Below are positions 8,261-16,978 of a stretch of 64,000 nt of DNA, one piece after another. Origin of the DNA: Thioclava sp. GXIMD2076 (lineage in GTDB: Bacteria > Pseudomonadota > Alphaproteobacteria > Rhodobacterales > Rhodobacteraceae); contig NZ_CP149933.1 of assembly GCF_037949795.1 (NCBI RefSeq), positions 434,001 through 498,000 of the forward strand. Reading direction: 5' to 3'. A program made the translations under genes and the position numbers. The notes under the pieces were generated by a model, which searched no databases, was not told the DNA's origin, and worked only from the letters and a program-made list of their open reading frames with translations. The stretch's first letter is position 1. Every line of letters begins with the position of its first letter.

Positions 8261-9511
8261 TTACATCTTGGTATCGACGACGAATTGCTTGTTCGTCTTC
8301 GGATTAGCGATCAGGTCGCAGACAGCGGCGGTGTCAGCCGGCGCCACATCGCTGAGACGCTTCTGGATGTCCCATTTGCCGTCCTTCGCCTCGGCAATGA
8401 ATGCGCTGCGCACGGTATGGTGGGTCTTCGGATCGAGTGTGACCTTGCCCGACGGCCCGACAAACTCCAGCCCGCTTTCCAGCGCCTCGATCACCTTCAT
8501 CCGGTCCGTCGTGCCTGCCTTTTCCAGCGCCTGTGCGTAGAGCATCATCGCCTCATAGCTCGAGACGGTGATCTCGGTGCAGGCCGTGCTGGGCGGCAGC
8601 ATCGGGGTCACCTCCTCGAGGAAGGCATTGCTCTCGGGCGTATCGATACTGTCGAAATAGCCGCCTGCGGCTACGATGCCATTGGTGGTCTGGGGTTCGA
8701 GCGTGATGATCTCCGAATTGACCCCGAAATTCGAGGAGGCCAACGGGATTTTCGCCAGAAGCCCTGCAGCTTCCCACTGGCGGTAGAAGCCCAGATGGTT
8801 GGCCCCCACAAGTGCGGCCAGCACATAATCGGGATTGGCGGCCTGGATACGCGCGATGGCGGAAGAGAAGTTGGTAACATCCAGCGGGAAGAAATCGGTG
8901 CCCACGACCTCGCCGCCATTGTCCAGCACGCCGTTCTGCATCCATTTGGCGGTGATATGGCCGTAATTGTAATCGGCAGCGATAATATAGACCTTCTTGC
9001 CGAAACGTTTTGCCGTATCCTCGACCAGCGGCAAGACGGTCTGGGCGGGCGTGGTGCCGGTGCAGAACGTGTTGCGGTCGCAGACGCCGCCTTCATAGAG
9101 GACGTTGTAGAAATAGAGCGTCTTGAAGCGGTCGAAGATCGGACGGATCGCCTCGCGCGAGGCCGAGGTAAGCCCGCCAAAGACCACATCCACCTTATCC
9201 TTCAGCGCCAGCTGCTGGGCGTATTGGGTATAGAGCTGCATATTCGACTGGGTGTCGTAATTCACCAGCTCGATCTGGCGCCCCAGAACGCCGCCCTTAT
9301 CGTTAAGATGCTTGACGGCCAGCTCCATCCCCGGCGCCACGGCCTGACCACCCGGCCCGATCGGGCCGGTCATATCGAGGATATTGCCGATACGGATCGT
9401 GTCGGAGGCAGCAAACGACATCCTTGCAAGAAACGGCGTGGCAAGGGCGGCCCCTGCGGCCTGCCCGAGCAGACGACGGCGGCTGAGCTGGAAGCGGGAT
9501 TTTTCGGTCAT
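8261..9511 (-). CDS. urtA: Urea/short-chain amide ABC transporter substrate-binding protein (UrtA/FmdD/AmiC-like)
   Basis: 416-residue periplasmic binding protein of the Peripla_BP_6 family. The chosen ATG (MTEKSRFQ) has GGAG about 9 bases upstream; the frame is open further upstream but lacks a better start. A twin-arginine type leader is visible (SRRRLLGQAAGAALATPFLARMSFAA), so export may be by Tat. The mature part begins IRIGNILDMTGPIG and contains GGLTSASREAIRP, YEGGVCDRNTF and SNFGVNSEIITL, all characteristic of urea/amide rather than leucine binders. First gene of the importer-amidase operon and divergent from the LuxR-type regulator. Confidence 0.85.
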   Translation of the reverse strand: MTEKSRFQLSRRRLLGQAAGAALATPFLARMSFAASDTIRIGNILDMTGPIGPGGQAVAPGMELAVKHLNDKGGVLGRQIELVNYDTQSNMQLYTQYAQQLALKDKVDVVFGGLTSASREAIRPIFDRFKTLYFYNVLYEGGVCDRNTFCTGTTPAQTVLPLVEDTAKRFGKKVYIIAADYNYGHITAKWMQNGVLDNGGEVVGTDFFPLDVTNFSSAIARIQAANPDYVLAALVGANHLGFYRQWEAAGLLAKIPLASSNFGVNSEIITLEPQTTNGIVAAGGYFDSIDTPESNAFLEEVTPMLPPSTACTEITVSSYEAMMLYAQALEKAGTTDRMKVIEALESGLEFVGPSGKVTLDPKTHHTVRSAFIAEAKDGKWDIQKRLSDVAPADTAAVCDLIANPKTNKQFVVDTKM

Positions 9512-9787
9512 GGCGAGAGCTCCGGTAAGGCGATAACTCCCCCGATTGGGCCGTCCCGGCGAGCGGAAGTTGAGAGGGAAACCCGCCTCCTCCCCATTTT
9601 TGCGGAGGCAGAAAAGAGCAGAAATTCCCCCTCTTTGTATAAACATGCGACACCCGCCTAAAAATCCGGCATTCGACCAAGAGAAAGCCGGAAACACTCA
9701 AGCCAGAAAGGACGACTCTTCATTTTTCGCCCCCCCTCACACTAATCTTGGAGAGACGGAAAAGTGGCCGGAGGACTGACCGGAACT
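9512..9787. promoter_or_regulatory. Divergent promoter region between amide importer and LuxR-type regulator
   Basis: 276 bases separate the two divergent starts. The region has an inverted repeat GCCTCC (9585-9590) / GGAGGC (9604-9609) with a 13-base spacer, and a CCGGC/GCCGG pair around 9665-9691. Either could be an operator; no clear -35/-10 pair was assigned. Confidence 0.4.
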
Positions 9788-10513
9788 ATGGGCGTTTCAG
9801 ACCTTACCAGCACCGAAATCAACAGCTATGCGGCGGTGATCGCAACACTTGCACAGGCGCGTTCGCGTGAAGAGGTCCGGCGGAATATTCTGGGCGATCT
9901 CCGCGTCGTGATGCGGGCCGATACCGTCTCGAGCTGTAGCTGGGATGACACGGAGGCCCGCTTCGGAAAGCTGGTCTACGAGGGTGGGGACCCCGAGATA
10001 GAGGCCCTTTATCTTTCGACTTTCCAATATGATGACCCGATCACCTTCCGGATGCGACAAACCGCGAGACCGGTCATCCTGGATGAGGTCATCGACCGCA
10101 CGGAGCTTCGGCGCACGGCCTTCTATCAAGACTTTCTCAAGCGCGACAAACTCGAATGGGGGCTCAATCTCTTCGCCTTTGGCGCGGATGGGCACGACCT
10201 CGGCGACCTGCGGTTCTGGCGGCGGAGCACCCGCGAGAATTTCGCCTCCCGCGAAACGATGCTGCTGGCGGGGCTCGCGCCTCATTTCAAGGCAGCATTG
10301 GAACGCCTTCCGGCAGAGCCCCCGCCTGCGCTCAGCCCCCGCGAAACCGAGATCTGCCAGTTGTTGGGACAGGGTCTGACCGACCGCGAAATCGCCGCAC
10401 ACCTGCAGATCGGATTTGCCACCGTGCGCACGCATATCTCCAACGCGATGCACAAACACGGTGCACGCAACAAGACGGCGCTTGCCGTGCGCACCGCCTG
10501 CCTGACCGAGTAA
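9788..10513 (+). CDS. LuxR-family transcriptional regulator
   Basis: 241-residue DNA-binding regulator. The N-terminal 170 residues resemble the autoinducer-binding-type ligand domain (MRADTVSSCSWDD, DDPITFRMRQTARPV). The C-terminal GerE helix-turn-helix is clear: LSPRETEICQLLGQGLTDRE followed by IAAHLQIGFATVRTHI. A GTG at 9764 with GGAGAG upstream is an alternative start giving eight more residues; the ATG is used because of conventional usage. It is divergent from the amide importer operon and probably controls it. There is no luxI-type synthase nearby, so it is a solo regulator that may sense a catabolic ligand. Confidence 0.8.
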   Translation: MGVSDLTSTEINSYAAVIATLAQARSREEVRRNILGDLRVVMRADTVSSCSWDDTEARFGKLVYEGGDPEIEALYLSTFQYDDPITFRMRQTARPVILDEVIDRTELRRTAFYQDFLKRDKLEWGLNLFAFGADGHDLGDLRFWRRSTRENFASRETMLLAGLAPHFKAALERLPAEPPPALSPRETEICQLLGQGLTDREIAAHLQIGFATVRTHISNAMHKHGARNKTALAVRTACLTE

Positions 10514-10521
10514 GGCAGAAT

Positions 10522-10551
10522 AAAAAACGGCGCGATCATAAGACCGCGCCG
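10522..10551 (-). terminator. Rho-independent terminator of the second amidase gene
   Basis: CGGCGCG (10528-10534) pairs with CGCGCCG (10545-10551). On the minus strand the stem is followed by T6 (A run 10522-10527), some 50 bases past the amidase stop. Confidence 0.8.
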
Positions 10552-10601
10552 CAAGTCGCAGGCGGGCATGGAGACCCGACCTGACGGGGAAGCCTGAACC
10601 C

Positions 10602-12116
10602 TCAGAATGTCTTCCAGTCGCCTGACTGCTCGAACGCATGGGCCGCGCGGTAGATCACATCCTCGTCGAAATGCCGCCCGACCAACATCATGCCCACCGG
10701 CAGACCATCGGCCAGACCACAAGGCACGGACATCGCGGGATGATGCGTGATGTCGAAGGCGCAGGTAATCCCGACCATTTCCAGCCCGCGGGTGATGACC
10801 TCGTCAAAGGACATGTCCCGGGTCGGGAAAGGTTTCGCGGTCACAGCGGTCGTCGGCATCAGGAGCAAATCGACCTTGGCGAGCGCCGCATCATAGGCTG
10901 CGCGCAGACGGCGCGAGAGGTTCATGCCCTTGCCATAATAACGCGTGCCGGTCTGGTCCTTGAAATACCGCCCCGCCAACAGCCCGATCTTGGCATGTGA
11001 GGACAGCTCGTCCGCCCGCATCCGCCAGCTGCGATAGCGGTCCATCAACGAGGTCGCATAAAGATCGCTTCGCGAAGCGCCAAAACCGTCGCCCTCGAAC
11101 ATGGTGGCATAGGTGCCTTCAGTGCAGATCGCCTGGAAGATATGGCCCGCATCATGGTGCATCGGGACCGAGATCTCGACCACCTCCACACCCAGCGCCT
11201 CGAACCGCTTTGCCGCGGCGCGCACCTTCTCGTTGACCGCCGGGTCGGCGTGACGGTCCTCGAAGCCCTCTTTCAAAATGCCGATCTTCAGCCCTCTGGC
11301 CTCGCCGGTCAGCGCCTTGGTATAGTCTTTCACGATCGGAGTCTTGATGCGCGGGTCAAACCCATCATCGCCTGCCAGAACCTCCAGCAGCAGCGCGTTA
11401 TCCTCGACCGTGCGGGTCATCGGACCGGCATGGTCGATCTGGATCTCGATCGGCATGATGCCGGTATAGGGCACCAGGCCATGGGTGGGTTTCATGCCGT
11501 AGATGCCGCAGAAGGACGAGGGCATACGGATGGAGCCGCCCTGATCGCAACCAACAGACATGTCCACCTCGCCGGTGGCCACCGTCACCGCGGAACCGGA
11601 GGACGAGCCGCCCGCCGAATAGCCCTGCCGCCACGGGTTATGCACGGCGCCGGTCGAATTGGTGAAAGAACTGCCCGTCATGCACAGCAATTCACAATGC
11701 GCCTTGCCCGCGATCTCGCCGCCCGCATCAAGAATGCGCGTCACCACGGTCGCGTCGAACTCGGGCACATAGCCATCAAGCACCGAGAACCCGTTCATCA
11801 TGGGCACACCGGCCAGCATGATATTGTCCTTGAGCGAGACCGTCTTGCCCTTCAGCTTACCGCTTGGCGCCCCCTTGATCGAGGTCTTCCAATACCAGGC
11901 ATTATGCGGGTTCTCCCCGGCCTGCGGGCGATATCCCTGCAGCCTCGGATATGAGGATTGAGGGATATCGTCAGCCATCCCATCGAGCCGCTCGTAAGAC
12001 GTGATCCGGTCGCCGATCGCCTTACGGTAATCCTCCAGTTCCTCGTCGGAAAGCGAGAGACCGCAGTTTGCGGCGAGGTCACGCATCTGCGCCTGAGTGG
12101 GCAGTTTGGGGGCCAT
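10602..12116 (-). CDS. Amidase of the Rhodococcus nitrile-pathway type
   Basis: 504-residue amidase-signature enzyme that hydrolyses an amide to acid and ammonia. It follows the plan of the enantioselective amidases paired with nitrile hydratases in Rhodococcus: helical N-terminal region, SENP-like ENPHNAWYWKTSI segment, VSLKDNIMLAGVPMMNGF around the catalytic Lys (about residue 95), signature AGGSSSGSAVTVATG, and CDQGGSIRMPSSFCGIYG around the nucleophilic Ser. The C-terminal SVPCGLADGLPVGMMLVGRH block is also typical. It stands alone on the minus strand with its own terminator and is divergent from an AraC-type gene. This family assignment is by recall of the family sequence, not by a search. 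Confidence 0.88.
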   Translation of the reverse strand: MAPKLPTQAQMRDLAANCGLSLSDEELEDYRKAIGDRITSYERLDGMADDIPQSSYPRLQGYRPQAGENPHNAWYWKTSIKGAPSGKLKGKTVSLKDNIMLAGVPMMNGFSVLDGYVPEFDATVVTRILDAGGEIAGKAHCELLCMTGSSFTNSTGAVHNPWRQGYSAGGSSSGSAVTVATGEVDMSVGCDQGGSIRMPSSFCGIYGMKPTHGLVPYTGIMPIEIQIDHAGPMTRTVEDNALLLEVLAGDDGFDPRIKTPIVKDYTKALTGEARGLKIGILKEGFEDRHADPAVNEKVRAAAKRFEALGVEVVEISVPMHHDAGHIFQAICTEGTYATMFEGDGFGASRSDLYATSLMDRYRSWRMRADELSSHAKIGLLAGRYFKDQTGTRYYGKGMNLSRRLRAAYDAALAKVDLLLMPTTAVTAKPFPTRDMSFDEVITRGLEMVGITCAFDITHHPAMSVPCGLADGLPVGMMLVGRHFDEDVIYRAAHAFEQSGDWKTF

Positions 12117-12423
12117 GACAGTGCTGATCCTTCTTGGGCAATGCCAACCAGTCTAGCCGCGCGCGACGATCTCGGCAGTGCCGACTGCGCCAATAAATTT
12201 GACTGAACCGGCCAAAGCCTGACGCCCGCTCCAGAGGCAGAACGCGCCCGAAATCGGGGCGAGCGGAGGGCGAATATTATGATTCTGCCTGCCATATGGC
12301 CAGCGCCGCCTGTTTTCGCCCGCAAATTAGACAATCGGCAGAACGTGGTATCAGCTTTCTCTCTCGCCTGTTGATCGCAAGCGCGGCCATCGCCCATGAC
12401 GGATTCATGTACGGAGTGTGCCA
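12117..12423. promoter_or_regulatory. Divergent promoter region between amidase and AraC-type regulator
   Basis: 307 bases without a gene. It must hold the promoters of both divergent genes. Partly self-complementary tracts occur (for example GGCAGTGCCGACTGCGCC around 12173-12190) but no convincing operator was defined. Confidence 0.4.
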
Positions 12424-13395
12424 ATGATTCCTCTGACTACCAATGTCAAATCATCGACCTTCATCAACGCGCAGGCGCTGCCAGCAAAAGACCGCTTCGC
12501 CTTCTGGAACGATGTGATCCACGCCCATTTCTGCCCTGCCGAGAACAGCGCACGCGGCAATGCAAAAGATTTCGAGGCGAAGATCCGCATGCGTCCCCTC
12601 GGCTCGCTTGGCGTAAGCGAGCTGGAAACCAGCGGCATGACCAGCAAACGCACCGTGAACTGTATGCGAAAGATGCCGCTCGACAGTTTCTTCGTCTCGC
12701 GTCTGACACGCGGACAGGCCCATGTTGCTCAGTCGGGACGTGACGCGGTCCAGAAGACCGGCGATTTCATCATGTATGACGCCAACAGCCCCTTCCAGAT
12801 CGACATGGCAGAAACCTATGGCGGCAACTGGATCAGGGTGCCGCGCTCGCTGCTTCTCAACCGCATGCCACACGCAGAAGCGATGACCGCGCGCGCATTG
12901 TCGGGGAACACGCCTCTGGGCAAGATGCTGACGCATATCATGCTGGAGATCCAGGATCTCGATCTTCCCGCCGACAGCCCGGCCACACAGCGTGTGGCCA
13001 ATTCACTGATCGACCTCCTGACGGCCGCCTTCGAATGCGAACACGGCATCTCGCAGATGGAAAACAGCCGCCATATCGGCCTGCTGGACAAAGCAAAGGG
13101 CTGGATCCTTGCCAATCTCGAGGACTGTGACATCGATAGCGACAGGCTGGTCGATGTCCTCGGTGTCTCGCGCCGCACGCTCAACCGGATCTTCGCGACA
13201 GAAAATACCACCCCTATCCGCTGGCTCTGGTCACAGCGCCTCAAGCGCGCCCACGAGATGCTCTGCTCGGGTCACGAGCTGCGGGTCTCGGAGGTCGCCC
13301 TGAAATGCGGCTTCAGCGACTTTTCCCACTTTTCCCGTGCGTTCAAGAGTGAATTCGGCCTTACGCCAAAATCCCTTCTCAAGGATCTGCATTAA
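12424..13395 (+). CDS. AraC-family transcriptional regulator (FeaR/NitR-like)
   Basis: 323-residue activator. GGAG seven bases before the ATG supports this start over an upstream GTG. The N terminus carries the AraC-binding-like domain with the FAFWNDVIHAHF motif (about 20-32) seen in FeaR and NitR. The C terminus (about 215-320) has the two helix-turn-helix motifs, VLGVSRRTLNRIFATENTTP and VSEVALKCGFSDFSHFSRAF. Divergent from the nitrile-type amidase and separated from the ABC fusion gene by a bidirectional terminator. Likely inducer: a nitrile, amide or carboxylate (inference). Confidence 0.85.
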   Translation: MIPLTTNVKSSTFINAQALPAKDRFAFWNDVIHAHFCPAENSARGNAKDFEAKIRMRPLGSLGVSELETSGMTSKRTVNCMRKMPLDSFFVSRLTRGQAHVAQSGRDAVQKTGDFIMYDANSPFQIDMAETYGGNWIRVPRSLLLNRMPHAEAMTARALSGNTPLGKMLTHIMLEIQDLDLPADSPATQRVANSLIDLLTAAFECEHGISQMENSRHIGLLDKAKGWILANLEDCDIDSDRLVDVLGVSRRTLNRIFATENTTPIRWLWSQRLKRAHEMLCSGHELRVSEVALKCGFSDFSHFSRAFKSEFGLTPKSLLKDLH

Positions 13396-13460
13396 ACGGC
13401 ACGTCTTTCATGAATTGTGGAAGGGTCGGCGCGTCCGGCCCTTCTTTTATGCGCCCATAG

Positions 13461-13489
13461 AAAAAGCCCGGCAGATCTGCCGGGCTTTT
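13461..13489. terminator. Bidirectional terminator between convergent genes
   Basis: A perfect 20-bp palindrome (13466-13485) with half-site GCCCGGCAGA is flanked by A5 on the left and T4 on the right, so it can stop both the AraC-type gene and the ABC operon. Confidence 0.85.
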
Positions 13490-13508
13490 CCAGTTCCGTC
13501 AACGCGGC

Positions 13509-16001
13509 TCAATGCGCTCTGGCAGGCTTTCTCGCCGTGCTGAACAGGGCCGCCGCGATGAAGGTCGCGCCCCCGATGAGCACATATTGCCACACCGCGC
13601 CGAGATTGAGGAAGGGCAGCGCCGCAACGATGGTCTGGATGAAGAACGCGCCCGCCATCGTCGAGAGGAAGGATCCGCGCCCGCCGGTGATCTGCGCCCC
13701 GCCCAGCACCACGGCGGTAATGCTCATCATCGTGTAGCTGATACCCGTGGTCGGTGAACCGATCCCCACCTGCGCCGACAGCAGCACGCCCGCGAGCCCC
13801 GCAAGGAAACCGCTGGTGACGAAGGCCAGAATGACGATGCGCGCGCGCTTGAGACCGATCATTTCGGCGGATTTCGGATTAGAGCCGACCGCCCGCAAGG
13901 CGCGACCTGCCGGACGCCGGAAGAGCAGGTATTCGGCAGCAACCGCCGCCAGAACGATCACGACGAAGACTGCGGGCAGCGGCCCGACAAGCGCCTGTGC
14001 CCCATCCATGAAGTCCCCCCCGATCATCCCCGCAGGTGAGGGCCGCAGGATCAGCGACAGACCCTGAAGGCCGGTATAGGTCGCAAGCGTGATAACGATG
14101 GCCGGAAGCTTCAGCTTTTCCACCAGCAGACCATGCGCCAGCCCGATCAGGGTGCAGAGCGCCAGAATGGCAAGGATCCCGCCAAAAGTGCCCAGAGGTG
14201 GCGTGTCGGTCACAAGGAAGGAGGCCAGCACCACGGCCAGCCCCGCGACCGGCCCCACCGAGAGGTCGATGCCCCCCTTCATCATCACGAACATCTGCGC
14301 AAAGCCCGCAAGCGCGAGGATCGCGGTCAGCGTGGCGATGGATTGCAACGAGAAGGCCGAAAGGAAATAGGGGCTCTGCCACTGGGTAATGCCCATTACC
14401 AGAACCGAGAGCAGCACCAGAATGCCGGCCGGAAGCTGGTCCGAGGAGAGCCAGCGGCTTCTGGTCTTGCGGCTCACATCATCGGCAGCCTCGCGGATAC
14501 CGGTGGCGTTGAGATTGGCCTCGGTGATCTTGGCATCATTGACATCCGCGCCCGACAGTTCGGCCACGACCCGCCCACGCGAGAAGACCAGAACGCGGTC
14601 ACACAGACCCTCGATCTCGACCCCGTCGGCAGAGCAGACGATCACGGCCACGCCCTGATTGGCCATCTCGCGCAGCTTGCCATAGATATCCGAGCGCGAC
14701 CCCACATCGACGCCCTTGGTCGGTTCGTCGACCAGCATCAGCTTGGGGCCCATCGCCATCTCGCGACCCATCAGAACCTTCTGCTGGTTGCCGCCCGACA
14801 GTGCCGAGACCGGCGTCTCGACTGTGGGGGCCTTCACCCGCAAATCGGCGTGGATTTTCCCAGCCAGCGCCTTTTCGCGCGTCTCCGACAGAACCCCGTT
14901 CGAAGAGATCCGCTCGAGCTGGCCAAGCCCCTCGTTTTCCTTGATCGACAGCGACAGGACCAGACCTTCGGCATGGCGGTCGTCGGGCACAAAGGCGATG
15001 CCGGCACGACGGAAATTGGCGACCCCCGCTTTGGGTTCGACCATATCCACCCGGATATCGCCCGAAGTGGCGGGGCTCACGCCGGCAAGGGCGCGCAGGA
15101 ACTCCCGTTGCCCCTGCCCTTCGACACCGGCCAGACCCACGATCTCGCCCGGACGCATTTCCAGCGAGACATTGCTGAAGCCGTGCCCCGAAAGATCGGC
15201 CACCACCAGCGGCTTCGGTCCCGTGCCGATCTTGCCCTTGGCGGGGAAGACCTGCCCCAGCGGGCGACCCACGATCAGATCGACGATCTCCTGCGGGGTG
15301 AATTTCGACGCCACCCGCGTCTCGATCAGATCGCCATCGCGCAGCACCGAGAGCCGGTCGGCGATGGACATCACCTCCTTGAGACGGTGCGAGATATAGA
15401 TGATCGCGGTGCCCTCGGCCTTCAGCTCGGCAATGAGCCTGAAGAGATGACGCACCTCGGGATCCTGGAACGGCTCGGTCGGTTCGTCAAAGATGAAAAC
15501 CTTGGGGCGGCTCGCAAGCGCACGCGCGATCTCGAGCACATGTTCCTGCGCCAGAGACAGCTCGCCCGCGCGCGATTTCAGATCCATCGCCAAAGCCTTG
15601 GTCGAGACGCGATCCAGAAGCGCCTGCGCCGCCTCCATGCTCAGATCCTTGCGCGCAAGGCGGAGGTTTTCCAGCACGGTCAGATCGGGGGCGAGCGCCG
15701 GATGCTGGAAGGCCACCGACAGACCCATCTCTCGCACGAAGGCGGGCTGGGCCTTGGCCAGACGGCCTGCAATGGTCACTGTGCCGGTATTGGGCGCAAG
15801 CACGCCCGCTGCGCAATTGATCAACGTGGATTTTCCCGCGCCATTCTCGCCCACGATCGCATGGACCTCGCCGGGCCATGCCTTGAGGCTGACCCCCTTG
15901 AGCGCCTTCACGGGGCCGAAGGATTTGCTGATGGCATCCAGAACGAGCACGGGTTCGGCTGCGGGCGTCTCCATGATGTCGGTCATTTGGGTATCTTTCA
16001 T
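13509..16001 (-). CDS. Fused CUT2 ABC transporter: tandem ATPase plus permease
   Basis: 830-residue inner-membrane protein. Residues 1-510 are an RbsA-like tandem ATPase: first domain with Walker A GENGAGKST (51-59), signature LSLAQEH and Walker B VFIFDEPTEPFQDPEV; second domain with degenerate Walker A GVEGQGQ, signature LSGGNQQKV and LMLVDEPTKGVDVG. Residues from about 525 are an RbsC-like permease with MKGGIDLSVGPVAG and VVLGGAQITGGRGS. Normally these are two genes, so this is a natural fusion. There is no stop or frameshift at the junction. GAGG precedes the ATG. It ends the nitrile hydratase operon and follows a separate permease by 9 bases, so the channel may be a heterodimer of a free and a fused permease. 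Confidence 0.9.
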   Translation of the reverse strand: MKDTQMTDIMETPAAEPVLVLDAISKSFGPVKALKGVSLKAWPGEVHAIVGENGAGKSTLINCAAGVLAPNTGTVTIAGRLAKAQPAFVREMGLSVAFQHPALAPDLTVLENLRLARKDLSMEAAQALLDRVSTKALAMDLKSRAGELSLAQEHVLEIARALASRPKVFIFDEPTEPFQDPEVRHLFRLIAELKAEGTAIIYISHRLKEVMSIADRLSVLRDGDLIETRVASKFTPQEIVDLIVGRPLGQVFPAKGKIGTGPKPLVVADLSGHGFSNVSLEMRPGEIVGLAGVEGQGQREFLRALAGVSPATSGDIRVDMVEPKAGVANFRRAGIAFVPDDRHAEGLVLSLSIKENEGLGQLERISSNGVLSETREKALAGKIHADLRVKAPTVETPVSALSGGNQQKVLMGREMAMGPKLMLVDEPTKGVDVGSRSDIYGKLREMANQGVAVIVCSADGVEIEGLCDRVLVFSRGRVVAELSGADVNDAKITEANLNATGIREAADDVSRKTRSRWLSSDQLPAGILVLLSVLVMGITQWQSPYFLSAFSLQSIATLTAILALAGFAQMFVMMKGGIDLSVGPVAGLAVVLASFLVTDTPPLGTFGGILAILALCTLIGLAHGLLVEKLKLPAIVITLATYTGLQGLSLILRPSPAGMIGGDFMDGAQALVGPLPAVFVVIVLAAVAAEYLLFRRPAGRALRAVGSNPKSAEMIGLKRARIVILAFVTSGFLAGLAGVLLSAQVGIGSPTTGISYTMMSITAVVLGGAQITGGRGSFLSTMAGAFFIQTIVAALPFLNLGAVWQYVLIGGATFIAAALFSTARKPARAH

Positions 16002-16010
16002 GTTACGACC

Positions 16011-16955
16011 TCACGCGGTCTTCAGGCGTTGGGCGATGGTCGGCAGGCAGACCCCCAAGAGCACGATGAGCGCCTGAATGAGATACTGCACGGAGGTATC
16101 AAGCCCCAGCGACACGACGAGCTGACCCAGATAGGTCAGGAAGAAGGCGCCGATCCCCGTGGCCAGAACCGAGGATCGCTCGCCGGTCAGCGAATTGCCC
16201 CCCACGACATAGGCGGCCACCGAGGCCAGCATATAGGCATCCCCGCCCATCAGGGACGGCACGTTGGAAAGACCTGCGAAGATCACACCGGCTGCGGCGA
16301 AGAGCACGCCAGCGGCCACATAGGCGCCCAGCTGGAACAGCTCGACACGGAAACCGAGGGCGGCGGCGGTGCGCGGGTTGAGCCCCACCACCTTGAAGCG
16401 GCGCCCGAGCGTGGTCCGTGTCAGCACAAAGGCTACCAGCACCACAAGTAACAGTCCCGCAAGGAAAGCATTGGGCAGGCCGAGAACCCGCCCGACCGCG
16501 ATATCGGCGATCGGCACCGGAACCACCTGCGGCGCGCCGCCGGAGAACTGCAACACAAGGCCAAGCAGTATGGAATTCATCGCAATGGTTACCACCAGAG
16601 GCGGCACGCCGAGGCGGGTCACGGTCAGACCGTTGATCAGGCCGATCCCCGCACCCACCGCAAGAGCCAGCAGCACGAGCCCGGTCGCGGTCATACCGCT
16701 GGTTCCTGCCGGATCGAGTGCCGTCACCAGCACGGCCGATAGCGAGAACAGCCCCGCGACCGAGATATCTAGGCCGCGCTGCTGGATCACGAGGTGCTGG
16801 CCGACTGCCGTCACTGCGGTGATCCCCGCAAAGGGCATCAGTCCCGCAAGAGCCGTCAGCGTCACGGTCGACGGCGCTGCAACCCCTCCGACGATGAGCA
16901 GCAGGATCAGGGCCGCAATGGCCCTGAACTCGTTACGTTGAAAATAGTTGGTCAT
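16011..16955 (-). CDS. CUT2 ABC transporter permease
   Basis: 314-residue RbsC-like membrane protein. The QHLVIQQRGLDISVAGLFSL motif (about 55-74) corresponds to the usual GGIDLSVG region and YVVGGNSLTGERSS near residue 235 to the C-terminal loop. It lies between the binding-protein gene (23-base gap) and the fused ATPase-permease (9-base gap) and presumably partners the fused permease domain. Confidence 0.88.
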   Translation of the reverse strand: MTNYFQRNEFRAIAALILLLIVGGVAAPSTVTLTALAGLMPFAGITAVTAVGQHLVIQQRGLDISVAGLFSLSAVLVTALDPAGTSGMTATGLVLLALAVGAGIGLINGLTVTRLGVPPLVVTIAMNSILLGLVLQFSGGAPQVVPVPIADIAVGRVLGLPNAFLAGLLLVVLVAFVLTRTTLGRRFKVVGLNPRTAAALGFRVELFQLGAYVAAGVLFAAAGVIFAGLSNVPSLMGGDAYMLASVAAYVVGGNSLTGERSSVLATGIGAFFLTYLGQLVVSLGLDTSVQYLIQALIVLLGVCLPTIAQRLKTA

Positions 16956-16978
16956 CGGAAGGGTCCTTCTGTCTTCGC

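Noticed and set aside
9764..9787. GTG at 9764 as the LuxR-type start
   Set aside because: It has a plausible GGAGAG upstream, but adds only eight non-conserved residues; kept as an alternative rather than the main call.
14133..16451. A 772-codon open frame on the plus strand, antisense to the ABC fusion and permease genes
   Set aside because: Its composition is Arg/His/Gln/Asp-rich with no domain, and it mirrors the codon bias of the real genes on the other strand. Long antisense frames are expected at this GC content.
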